The notes under the pieces: generated by a model
What the model was told of the DNA's origin: nothing
What the model saw: only the letters and a program-made list of their open reading frames with translations
The model's database searches: none
Program-made: the position numbers and the translations under genes
Shown: positions 45,008-55,426 of the stretch, in pieces
Position numbering within the stretch: the stretch's first letter is position 1
How the letters are laid out: every line of letters starts with the position of its first letter
Source: Thinopyrum elongatum
Lineage: Eukaryota > Streptophyta > Magnoliopsida > Poales > Poaceae
DNA: 64,000 nucleotides
Direction: 5' to 3'
Assembly: GCA_011799875.1 (NCBI GenBank)
Contig: CM022298.1
Span: forward strand, 257,169,757-257,233,756

Positions 45008-46293
45008 AAACACTCATCATGATAATAACCCGCTTAGCATGGAGGATACTAACCACCCGCTGTCGCTCCATGAGCCGTCCAGGCACACAAAACAGATGTT
45101 CATTTGAAATTTTTAGAGGTGGCACATGCAAGTTTACTTGGAACGGCAGAGTAATACCGCATATAGGTAGATATGGTGGACTCATCTGGAATAACTTGGG
45201 TTTTAGGATTTTGATGCACAAGCAGTGTTCTCGGTTAGTACAAGCGAAGGCTAGCAAATAGGTTGAGAATCGGCCAGCTAGAAAGCGAAAACGGTCATGA
45301 ACATGCGTTATGCATAATTAACATTGAATACTAGCATGAGTAGGATATGAACACCATGAACATAAATATCGTAGAGGCTATGTTGGTTTTGATTCAACTA
45401 CATGCATGAACATGTGCCAAGTCAAGCCACTTGAAACATTCAGAGGAGGATACCATATCATCATACTACATCACAATCATTTTCATGCATGTTGACATCC
45501 AAGATAAATCATTATCCACTCCTAGCTACTTAGGCATGGCATGAGAAATTATAATCTCTAATTGTCATTGCAAACATGTTTGATCATAATATGCTGAATG
45601 ATGGATACTAGGTTAAACATATTTACAAAAATAGAACAAGTTGAGTTCATACCCGTTTCTCTGTACCACAGCCAGTTCCTCAAATATCGTCATTATTGAT
45701 TTCACTTGCACGACCGAATAATATGAAAATAATAATAGTCCAAGAGTGTCGTGGACTAAGCTGGAATCTGCAAACATTTTATTCAAAAGGGGAAGACAAG
45801 GTAATATGGGATCTTTGTTAGATCAATAGCAATGCATATGAGAGCCACTCAACATTTTCATCGTGGTCTTCTCCTCGGTATGACTCAATAAAATCGAAAA
45901 GAATTTCAGAGAAACATACTGAAATATTTTTGGAGTTTTTAGTTTTTCTTGAAGAAAGCAAACTAAAAAAACAAAAGTGAAAAAAACTATTTACATGGGA
46001 GAGCTCCCAGCAAGCAAAAGAAGAACAAGGAAATATTTTTGGGTTTTCTTTTTAATACTACAACTAATTAAACTTTGAAAGAAAAACCAAAAAGAAGCAA
46101 GAAACATTTTTTTTGATTTTTTCAAAGTTTTTGAAACACACAAGAAGAAAGCGAGAAAATAAATCTAGCATGGATAATACAATTAAAAAGTGTGAACACC
46201 GACAACTGGAATAAAATGTGTGAACATGAATATAACGTCGGTGGACATACGTACTCCCCCAAGCTTAGGCTTTTTGGCCTAGCTTGGTGATCA
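45008..46293 (-). other. Noncoding 3' region of the Athila-type ORF
   Basis: AT-rich, no ORF. Includes ATAGGTAGATATGGTGG at 45163 and CTCCCCCAAGCTTAGGC at 46253, the complement of another AAGCTTGGGGGAG motif. Confidence 0.55.
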
Positions 46294-47223
46294 TCATCCG
46301 CGGCCTGCATAATAGTCAGAGTGGTAGCTCACGGAGGCTCTTGGTGTAGCCTCCTCAGCCCGACGAGCAGCCGTGACCTCCGCGTTGTGCGCGCGGGCCT
46401 CGCTCTCAAGAACATAATACCTTCCTTTTCTGTGATAATTAAAGAGAGCAGGCGCAGGCAAAACAACAGGCACAATAGGTTTTTTATCGAACATCAAGTT
46501 ATAAGTATAATCAGTGATTGTGCCTGTAAGGAACTTATGACCTTTCATGGCATCAAAGTCTAAGTATTGAGTAGGTAAGATGGGGTCATAAGGCAGAAGT
46601 GTAACACCAACCTCTTTAGCTAAACGAGAAGCATAAATCCCACCATAAAAATAACCACTACCAGCGTTGTGTTGCAATCTGCGTGCAACAATCGCTCCAA
46701 GGTTATAACGTTTAATACCGGTAAGAGCAATGTGTATGAGGCTCAAGTCAGGAGCACATAGTGTACTACAACCTTGTGTCACTCCTCTATCCTCATCGTA
46801 GCAAAGGCTAGTAAAAAATGACTCATATTCAGATCTTGGTGGCTTGTCTAGCGAACCCCAATATGGAATTTTGCAGGCAGTACAAAACATCTCTAGAGGC
46901 ATGGTAAATGGATGATTATAAAGACTAAATGAAACTCTAGACTCACGTGGATGAAATTTAAATTTTTTAGTGAATGTTTCTATGAGGTTGAGATGCTGAA
47001 TGCACTTATCTTTGATGTAGGGACCGAGCTCGGTGTTGTGAACATATTGCTCAAATTCTTCCTTAATACCTACACTCACCATGAAATTGTTACACGGCCA
47101 TAAGCATGATTTGATAGCCGCATCCCGCATTTTGCTTGGTTCAACATAAGACCGACGTATCGAGCCACTACTAGATGATGCCTCCGTAGACCTCTTCCTC
47201 GAAGAACTCCTAAAGAATTGCAT
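46294..47223 (-). CDS. Athila-type ORF, 309 aa
   Basis: Uninterrupted ORF from ATG at 47223 (MQFFRSSSRKRSTEASSSS) to 46294. It has a basic, Ser-rich N-terminus, then a conserved body with PYIKDKCIQHLNLIETFTKKF (94-114), VSFSLYNHPFTMPLEMFC (120-137), CKIPYWGSL, and KRYNLGAIVARRLQHN (180-195), followed by FYGGIYASRLA and an Ala/Tyr-rich tail. This matches the group often annotated as 'retrotransposon Orf1/Athila ORF-1'; the molecular role is not established. It lies downstream of protease after a spacer with its own leader-like sequence, where RT and integrase are missing. It is open in a region where gag has several stops. Confidence 0.7.
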   Translation of the reverse strand: MQFFRSSSRKRSTEASSSSGSIRRSYVEPSKMRDAAIKSCLWPCNNFMVSVGIKEEFEQYVHNTELGPYIKDKCIQHLNLIETFTKKFKFHPRESRVSFSLYNHPFTMPLEMFCTACKIPYWGSLDKPPRSEYESFFTSLCYDEDRGVTQGCSTLCAPDLSLIHIALTGIKRYNLGAIVARRLQHNAGSGYFYGGIYASRLAKEVGVTLLPYDPILPTQYLDFDAMKGHKFLTGTITDYTYNLMFDKKPIVPVVLPAPALFNYHRKGRYYVLESEARAHNAEVTAARRAEEATPRASVSYHSDYYAGRG

Positions 47224-48004
47224 TTTTATTTGCGAGCAATTTTTGAAAAAATTTGGGACACAAAATTTTTGTCAACAAAACTTCACAAGATTGATAGCAA
47301 CTACTCATAAGGATGCATAGAGGCCATATTAAGCATTCAAACTACTTAGAACTCTAAGAATTCAACATGCAAGCTCATCTACAGCAGCACCAAGCTAATT
47401 ATTGAAAATATAAACCACTAAAGCAAAAACTAATTGGAGCAATGGAGGAGTCACATACCAAGTAGCAATCCCCCAAAACAGTTTCGATAATGGAGCTTCG
47501 AGCAAAGAGATCGAAATCCGCGGGTTTGAGAGCAAGAACACAAGAGAGAGAGAGCTACGGTGATTTTTTTCTGGAGGTAGGAGATGACATGGGCTAAAGA
47601 GATAAGTGAGGGGACCCACTTGGGGACCACAACCTACCATGGCGCGCTTGGGGCTGCTGGCGTGCCCTGGTGTCTTGTGGTCACCAGGTGCACCCCCCTC
47701 TGATGTTATTTGCACCAAAAATTTAGAAATATTCAGAAAAAAATCGTATTAAATTTTTAGGGCATTCTGAGAACTTTTATTTTTGGGTCATTTTTATTGC
47801 ACGGGAAATTCAGAAAACAGACAAAACATGGCATTTGATTTTATTTAACTAAGAAAAACAGAAAACAAAAGTTGAGAGCAGAAGGTTGTCCTTAATAAAT
47901 TCATCAACTCCATACCTCTAAAAAATGATCCATTAATAAGGTTGATCAAGTCTTATTAACAACCACCTTCGATTAGCATGAAACTGAAGAACTTTCATAA
48001 AACA
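47224..48004 (-). other. Spacer between protease and the Athila-type ORF
   Basis: About 780 bp without ORF. On the minus strand it contains ggcgcgc blocks (47640), a pyrimidine-rich CTCTCTCTCTTGTG leader-like part (47535), and GGTATGTGACTCC near 47458, which resembles a splice donor. It looks like an LTR-type promoter and leader feeding the downstream ORF. Confidence 0.4.
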
Positions 48005-48837
48005 CTAAGTTACCTCAACAGGGATATGCATGTCCCCAACAATAAGCATTTCAAATTTCTTTTTGGTAGTAGGTAGAGGTAGTTGAAAACTTCCAATAGT
48101 GAGTGTCGGAGAATTTTCAATAACATTAATACCATTCACTTGGAATCGTTTCTTCGGGAAGTGCACCGTATGCTCAGTACCACTGATATGAAAAGTGACC
48201 TTTCTTTTATTGCAATCAATAACAGCCCCTTCAATATTCAAAAAGGGTCTACCAAGGATAATCGACATGTTGTTGTCCTCGGGCATCTCAAGCATAACAA
48301 AGTCAGTTAAGATAGTAACATTTGCAACAACAACGGGCACATCCTCACAAATACCAATAGGTATGGCAGTCGATTTGTCAGCCATTTGTAAAGTATTTCA
48401 ATAGGTGAGAGTTTGTTCAAATCAAGTCTTTTATATAAGGAGAAAGGCATAACACTAACACCAGTTCCTAGATCACACAAAGCAGGTTTAACATAATTTC
48501 TATTGATGGAGCAAGGTATAGTTGGTATTCCTGGATCTCCAAGTTTTTTAGGTACTCCATCCTTAAAAGAATAATTAGCAAGCATGGTGGAGATTTCAGC
48601 TTCCGGTATCTTTCTCTTATTAGTGGTGATCTCTTTCATATATTTTGCATAAGGGGCCATCTTTAAAATATCAGTCAAGCGAGTGCGCAAAAAGACTGGC
48701 CTAAGCATTTCAGCAAAGTGTTCAAATTCTTCATCATCTTTTTTTCTTAGTTGATTTAGGTGGAAAGTGCATGGGTTTTTGAACCCATGGTTCTCTTTCT
48801 CTTCCATGTTTTCTAGCAACAAAGTCTCTTTTATCAT
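48005..48837 (-). pseudogene. Aspartic protease region, Athila-type
   Basis: Two overlapping frames: 48837-48307 with a conserved segment before protease (FEHFAEMLRPVFLRTRLTDI, MAPYAKYMKEITTNKR) and CDLGTGVSVMPFSLYKRL, the Athila-style active site where DLGAS is usual; then 48385-48005 with MADKSTAIPIGICEDVPV and IILGRPFLNIEGAVIDC. A one-base shift near 48395 separates them. Downstream of VGDMHIPVEVT the pol polyprotein is lost. Confidence 0.8.
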
Positions 48838-48842
48838 ATCTT

Positions 48843-50770
48843 TTATTTTGGTTCTATTTCAACATCATTATCTGGTTGTTTATCAATGTCTGGTTGAGTC
48901 TCTTCATGAACATCATCATTATCATTTTCATTATCACTAGGTGAATGTTCATTACCAGATTGAGTTTCAGCATCAGAAATAGAAAAATCATTATTATCTT
49001 CAGTAGATTTTTCTTTCTCAGGTTCGCTAGAGGCATGCAAAGTCCTATCATTTTTCTTCTTCTTTTTCTTTTTAGAAGGACTAGGTGCATCAGTGTTAAT
49101 TCTTTGAGAGTCTTGTTCAATTCTTTTAGGATGCCCCTCAGGATAAAGTGGTTCCTGAGTCATTCTACCTCCTCTAGTTACTACTCTAATAGCATGGTCA
49201 ATCATATTATTATTCATTTCATCAAGCAGTTCTCTTTGAGATTTAGCAACTTGTTCTAACTAAGTTTGAACCATAGAAGCATGTTTTCCTACACCTCTTA
49301 CATCATTAGTAATTCTAAATAACAAATCACTCAAGCGAGCAATCATATTAGAATTATATTTCAATTGTTTCATAATATTTTCATTGAAGTGATCTTGTTT
49401 TCTAATGTAGTTGTCAAACTCATAAAGGCATTGACTAGGATGTTTATTGTAAGGGATGTCACTTTAATCAAATTTCATTAAAGAATTTACCTCTACCACC
49501 TTTGGTGGTGGTGTGTCAAGTCCATGTATTTCTTCAATACGAGGTAAAATTTTAACATCCTCTGCTTTAATACCCTTTTCCTTCATACTTTTCTTTGCCT
49601 CATGCATATCTTCAGGAAAGAGATATAAGATACCCCTCTTGTTTGGAGTAGGTTTAGGTGCTGATTCAAGAAGAGTCCAATCATCATAATTTTTAATATA
49701 TTATTAAATAATTTCTCAGCTTGTTCAACAGTTCATTCCCTGAAAACACAACCAGCACAACTACCTAGGAAGTCCCTAGAAGCATTGGTTAGTCCATTAT
49801 AGAAGATATCAAGTATTTCATTTTTCTTAAGAGGATGATCAGGCAAAGCATTAAGAAATTGGATAAGCCTCCCCCAAGCTTATGGTATACAATCTTCTTC
49901 AATTTGCAAAAAATTAAATATTTCCTATAAGGTAGCTTGTTTCTTATGAGCAGGAAAATATTTTTCAGAGAAGTAATAAATCATATCCTGGGGACTACGC
50001 ACACAACCAGGAGCAAGAGTATTGTACCATATCTTAGCATCACCCTTTAATGAGAACGGAAATAATTTGAGAATATAGTAGTAGCGAATCTTCTCATCAT
50101 GAGCAAATAAGGTGGCTATATCATTTAACTTAGGAAGGTGTGCCACAATAGTTTTAGTTTCATAGCCATCCAAAGGGTCAGATTCAACCAAAGTAATTAA
50201 CTCTGGGTCGATAGAGAATTCATAATCCTTACCAGTAACAACGATAGGCGAAGTAGCAAACTTGGGATCACATTTCATTCTTTCATTCAAAGATTTTTCT
50301 TTCAGTTTGCATAATAATTTCTTAAGATCATCTCTATCATTGCAAGAAAGAAAATCTCTAGTTGTCTCCTCATCCATAACATAACCTTCAGGTATCTTAG
50401 GCAATTCATATCTAGGAGAGCTAGGACTAATAGGTGTTTCAAGATTTTCAGTTTCTAGTACTTCATCAGTTTCAATAATTTCATCAGTTTCAGCATTCTC
50501 AATATCTTTAGCTCTAGAAATTTGTTCATCAAGAAATTCACCTAGTGGCATATTATCATCAAGCAAAGTACTAGCATCATCATGAGTAGCATTCATAGGA
50601 GAAGTAGCATCATCAATAACTTACGACAAATCAGGATTAATAACATGTGGTGGTGTTGCAAGTCTACTCAAAATAGAAGAAGAATCAAGTGCAGAGCTAG
50701 ATGACAGTTCCTTACCTCCCCTCGTCTTAGAGAGAAAGATCTTAGTCTTTGTATCCTTCAGATTCTTCAT
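48843..50770 (-). pseudogene. gag, Athila-type, with several stops
   Basis: ATG at 50770 (MKNLKDTKTKIFLSKTRGGK) opens a frame interrupted by TAA near 50622, then open from 50596 to 49925 (KGDAKIWYNTLAPGCVRSPQDM near the end is the capsid signature). TAG at 49925, TAA near 49880 and TGA near 49735 follow in the same frame, after which the frame shifts. The C-terminal part at 49217-48843 is Lys- and Asp-rich (KKKKKKK, then acidic DNENDNDD). No zinc knuckle is readable. All four stops could come from CAA, CAG or CGA by one C-to-T change. Confidence 0.8.
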
Positions 50771-50814
50771 AGTGATAAATAGATAATAATCCCAAGTGAC
50801 TCAACAAATATAGC

Positions 50815-50848
50815 TATGCTCCCTGGCAACAGGGCCAGGAAAAGGTCT
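50815..50848 (-). promoter_or_regulatory. Degenerate primer binding site, Athila-type
   Basis: CCTGGCCCTGTTGCCAGGGAG on the minus strand resembles the TGGCGCCGTTGCCGGGGA site of Athila-group elements and lies just inside the LTR at 50849. Confidence 0.55.
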
Positions 50849-52260
50849 TGATAACCCACAAGTATAGGGGATCGCAATAGTTTTTGAGGGTAGAGTATTC
50901 AACCGAAATTTATTGATTGGACACAAGGGGAGCCAAAGAATATTTGTAAGTGTTAGCGGTTAAGTTGTCAATTCAACCACACCTGGAGATTAAATATCTG
51001 CAGCAAAGTGATCAGTAGCATAGTAATATGATAGTTTTGATAGCGGTGATAATAGTAGCAGTAACGGTAACCATGATAGCAATGATTTTGTAGCGAGTAC
51101 AACAGTAACAGCATCAGTAGTAACTTAGCAAGAGCAATATGTGGAAAACTCGTAGGCATTGGATCGGTGAATTCGTTGGATGATATTCATCATATAACAG
51201 TCATAACCTAGGGCGATACAAAACTAGCTCCAGTTCATAAATATAATGCAGGCATGTATTCCGTAAATAGTCATACGTGCTTATGCAAAGAACTTGCATG
51301 ACATCTTTTGTCCTACCCTCCCGTGGTAGTGGGGTCCATAAGGAAACTAAGGGATATTAAGGCCTCCTTTTAATAGAGAACTGGAACAAAGCATTAACAC
51401 ATAGTGAATACATGAACTCCTCAAACTATGGTCACACCGGAAAGTATCCCAATTACTGTCACATTGGGGTTTACGGATCATAACACGTAATAGGTGAATA
51501 TGACTTGCAAGATCGGATCTAGAACATACATATAATAGTGAAAACATAAATGGCTCAGATCTGAAATCATGGCACTCAGGCCCTAGTGACAAGCATTAAG
51601 CATGGCAAAGTCATAACAACATCAATCTCAGAACATAGTGTATACTAGGGATCAAGCCCTAATAAAACTAACTCGATTACATGATGAATCTCATCCAACT
51701 CCTCACCGACCAGCGAGCCTACGAAGGAATTACTCACTCCTAGTGGGGAGCATCATGGAATTGGCGATGAAGGAGGGTTGGTGATGATGAAGACGGAAGA
51801 TTCCCCTCTCCGGAGCCTCGAACGGGCTCCAGATCTGGCCTCCCAATGAAGAACAGGATGTGGCAGCGGCTCCGTGTCGTGAAACGCGATGAAACTTTCT
51901 CCCTGATTTTTTTCTCTGAAAATAGGTATTTAAGGAGTTGGAATTAGGATCTGCGGGGCCACCAGGTGGGCATAATCCACCTGGGCATGCCTGGAGGGGG
52001 TGGCGCGCCCTGGTGGGTTATGCTCAACCAGGGCCCCCCCTTCGATGGTTCTTGGCTCCAGTATTTTTCTTTTATTGCAAAATAATTCTCCAAAAATTTT
52101 AGTTCCATTCCAAGAACTTTAATTTCTGCACAAAAACAACACCATTGTAGTTCTACTGAAAACAGTGTTAGTCCAGGTTAGTTTCATTCAAATCATGCGA
52201 ATTAGAGTCCAAAACAAGAGCAAAAGCGTTAGGAAAAGTAGATATGACGGAGACGTATCA
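50849..52260 (-). repeat. 5'-type LTR of Athila-group Gypsy, 1,412 bp
   Basis: On the minus strand it begins TGATACGTCTCCGTCATATC (52260) and ends CTTGTGGGTTATCA (50849). The five bases outside, gtaat, are the presumed target duplication; no partner was found. GC-rich ggcgcgccc and accaggtgg blocks (51950-52040) are like those in related LTRs. No gene. Confidence 0.85.
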
Positions 52261-52480
52261 GTAATGTGCCTGCAAAAGTGCATCCTCATCTGATTCTAAA
52301 GAGCCACCCCACTCCTTACTCGTAAAATGGAATCCGCAGGGACAGTGCTCATTTAGTTCCTGTCTTTCCAATCCCGCAGTTGCGATCGTCTTCTTCCTTG
52401 CGCCCCAAAAATAGAGCACTCTGCATTCATTCGCCACTCCACACTCCCGCTCGTCCTCAATCCTTACTCCTAGAGCCGCC

Positions 52481-54262
52481 ATGGCACTGAAGGTGAGCAA
52501 GGACAAGGGGGAGAAGGCCATCAATGCAGATATGGAGGCCTTGGTGGAGGCACGGAAGCAGCATACGTCTTCTAGCCGGTCCTCAACAAGAAAGATCTGA
52601 TTCAGTGGTACACATATATGTGGGGGAGAACCACGGGTGCTAACGCTGCCCCTCATATACTTCCCGGTTCCGTTGAGGGCGGCCCGGACAAATATCCTTT
52701 CTTCGTCGCTTATTTCTATTGCGGGCTCTGCCCCCTTTCTCCGACTTCTTCAACGACATCGTGTATACATATGGCTTCCATCTGCTTGATTTCATGCCAA
52801 GTGCTATCACTTGCAAGTCGGTTTTCGCGCATCTTTACAAAAAAATTGCCGAAGTGATCCCGAACACCGCACTCTTCTGCCACTACTTTACTCCCTGCAT
52901 TGAATCTAGAGATGCACTTTCTGGCTCCATCACTTGGATTCCCAGGGGCGTGACTAAGGACACATACCCAGAAGGAAATTTGTACAAAAAGTGGAAAGAA
53001 TGGTGGGGCGAATGGTGTTGTATTAAGGAGGATGATTTTCCCCCATTATGTTTGCCCCGACAGACCAAACCAGTTCATGGCAAGGGTTGGAGTGATTTTT
53101 ATAAGGATGACAAGAAGCTCACCATCGCCATCACTAGAATCCATCGTCTCAGGGCTGCCGGGCTTACCATTGAGATGGTTGGCCCAGACTTCCTCCATCG
53201 CCGGATTGCTCTGTTGCAGAACAAAAAAAGGCCTGCTTGGAATTTCAATAATGCTGCTCACATCATGAGGCTGCACCTAGGGCTCAACAACAATCTGATG
53301 GTCATGCATCATAATGCTCTTTGCTACGCGCTGTTCAGGCCAGACGGCAAGTAGGAGTAGTCGGCGCATATTATCCCTTTATGCAGCAACTATGCCCTCA
53401 GTGCCCTTATCGCCATGATGCCGTAGTGCAATGCTCATGGTGTCCTTGGGACTTGGGTTGAGCCATCCAAAGAGCGCACGTAGGAGTTCTTCGACAACTT
53501 GTCTAAGAAGGCTATCAAGAAAGAAGAAGATCTCACCAGCGACACCACCGACGAGGAGATCGCTTACATTGCAAGCAAAGTAGAAGAAGCTCACCTTGCC
53601 GCTGAGGCTGGCGATTTCGGCTACTTGGCGTCCAAAATTGGTGAAGAAGAAGAAGTGTGGATGCCCGAAGAAGATCCTGCTGATGAAGAAGTGGTTGCTG
53701 GGGGTAGGGCGATGAGGTTGCCGGAAGTCCCACTAGCAAGGAAACAATGGAAGAGAAACAACATGAAGAGCACTCTACTCCGCCAAGGAAGCAACACATC
53801 TTTTGGAAGCCTGCTTCTGGTGATCCAGTACGTCCATATTCTTCAAGTGATAAAACTACCGACAAGGGGCCAGCCGGCAAGTTCTCACAGCGGCAAGGAG
53901 CTCAACAGCATCCTGCACGGCGCACAAGACGGACTGCCGCATCAACAACTAGAGCATCAAGGTCGTCAAGCACATCCGCGGTGGTAGCTGGACCAGCAGG
54001 ATCGTCTCGATCTACTGATGTGCCAAGCGCTCAAGAACTCCCACCCTCCTCCTAGCACAACCACTGGAGCAGACATTGATTTTGACAACTGCTTTTAGCG
54101 AAGGCGAAGCAGAGTAAGAATTCTTGTCATACTCTTTAATTCTTGATTTGTTGATCTAATTTGTATTGTTTTGATATCTGCAGAGATGCAAAAACTCCGA
54201 CATAGAGACGAGCAAAGAGGGCGAAGACCTCGATGAGCGACAAGCCCCCAACAAGTACCGTG
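52481..54262 (+). pseudogene. Antisense gene (aORF) of the outer Tat element, 5' part
   Basis: ATG at 52481 in good context (GCCGCCATGG) opens MALKVSKDKGEKAINADMEA. Frameshifts near 52590 and 52730 separate this from the best-preserved block at 52719-53354 (PPFSDFFNDIVYTYGFHLLD, NLYKKWKEWWGEWCCIKEDD, MRLHLGLNNNLMVMHHNALC), which resembles the plant family annotated as 'putative gypsy type transposon'. An acidic Glu-rich block (53499-53700), a Ser/Arg/Thr-rich block (to 54053), and a GTAAGA...CTGCAG intron (about 54114-54183) follow. The next exon is cut by insertion of the inner element at 54265. It is antisense to the expected gag-pol direction. The function of this family is unknown. Confidence 0.55.
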
Positions 54263-54264
54263 GT
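54260..54264. repeat. Target-site duplication GTGGT (left; right copy 60651-60655)
   Basis: GTGGT flanks the inner Tat-type element on both sides. Confidence 0.85.
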
Positions 54265-55115
54265 TGTCGGATTCAGGGCTCCGCAGACCCAAAGGAGGTT
54301 CGAACTCTGGGGCGTGTGCGAAGAACTCAACCTAACCAGCCAACCGAACGCGCCGCCCGACAGCCTAGCTCGAAGAACAGGGAAGTAGAAGGACATGACA
54401 GTTTACCCAGGTTTGGGCCACCTTGCAGTGTAATACCCTACTCCTGCTTGGGGTGGATTTGCCTCATGAGGGGCTGAGGATGAACTAGTACAGTGGATGA
54501 ACAAGCTCGCGAGGCTTGCTCTGGTGAGGATGAGTGGTTTTGGGTCCGATTCCCCTCCTCTCTATGGTGGTGGCTAACCTACTTATAGTGGCCTTGGTCC
54601 TCTTCCCCGAAAACGAAGGCGGGAAGGGATTCCACAATGGTCAAATTTGAAGGGGGACAAGTGGTCTTCGCCTGCAAAGCTTCTGGTCATGACGTCGAGG
54701 TGGGCTCGGTGATGACATCCGTCCTGCCGCCCTGGCAATCCTGGTCTCGTTGCACGGGAATGGAAACCTTTGGGTGATTCCTCGGGACCCCGCGCCTGCG
54801 CTTGCCTCCTTAGCACCAAAGAGGAAACCTGCTGCTTTGTGCCCGCTGGCGCCCGCCTGGCCTTGGTCGTCATGGCTTGTGTCACCTTCACCTCATGAGA
54901 TGGGTACCTGCATAGAAATCTCTGCTCCTCGGGAGCCAGCCTAGGGAGGCCGCTCCCTCTGGAGGTCTTGACGCTGTCCGCCTCGCGAGGCTTGGCCCCT
55001 CGCGAGGCTCTTGTCTTGAAGGTGTTGTAGATGGGCCGTACCAGGCCGTCGATGGATCCACGCTGTGGGCCGCAGGCAGGCAAGTCTGGGTACCCTAGTT
55101 CCCAGAACGCTGATA
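54265..55115 (-). repeat. 3' LTR of the inner Tat-type element
   Basis: 851 bp, collinear with 59788-60650 except for a deletion of about 25 bp near 54660. A GC-rich purine tract on the minus strand (GGGCCCGGGGACTAC) lies directly inside at 55116-55130. Confidence 0.85.
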
Positions 55116-55426
55116 GTAGTCCCCGGGCCCAAGGCGCGCTCAGACTTGGCTTCGAGGTGAAGCCAAAGGGCAAGGGCAAGGCACCGCGGGCCCCAATCAC
55201 CTGCGGACGGAGCCGACGCATGGTGCTTGATGGGACGTGGGCGTCTCCACTTCCGCACGCTACCTCGGCAACTGCTCCAGGCTGACAAAAAGGCTAGCGC
55301 TCGCCCCCGAGCTTTCATTGCCTTCCCTCCATCTTGCTCAGATCCCCTTTCCTCGTGCCGAGAACACCTCCAGATCCGGTCGAATCCCCCCTCCTTGCTT
55401 CATCTTTTTCCCCAAGTTCTTCGCCA

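Larger units (their letters stand above)
42790..50848 (-). mobile_element. Internal region of Athila-group Gypsy DNA (composite)
   Basis: Minus-strand order, right to left: degenerate primer site, gag, protease, a 780-bp noncoding spacer, an Athila-type ORF, long 3' noncoding sequence, polypurine tract. RT, RNase H and integrase are absent. The right-hand LTR (50849-52260) and the left-hand LTR (30881-42789) share only their tips and belong to different families, and a CACTA remnant lies in the middle (to 45007). It is either a chimeric element or two elements joined by deletion. Confidence 0.65.

Noticed and set aside
44276..45261. Short ORFs in the CACTA remnant and its flanks
   Set aside because: None matches transposase; all are short and antisense to each other.
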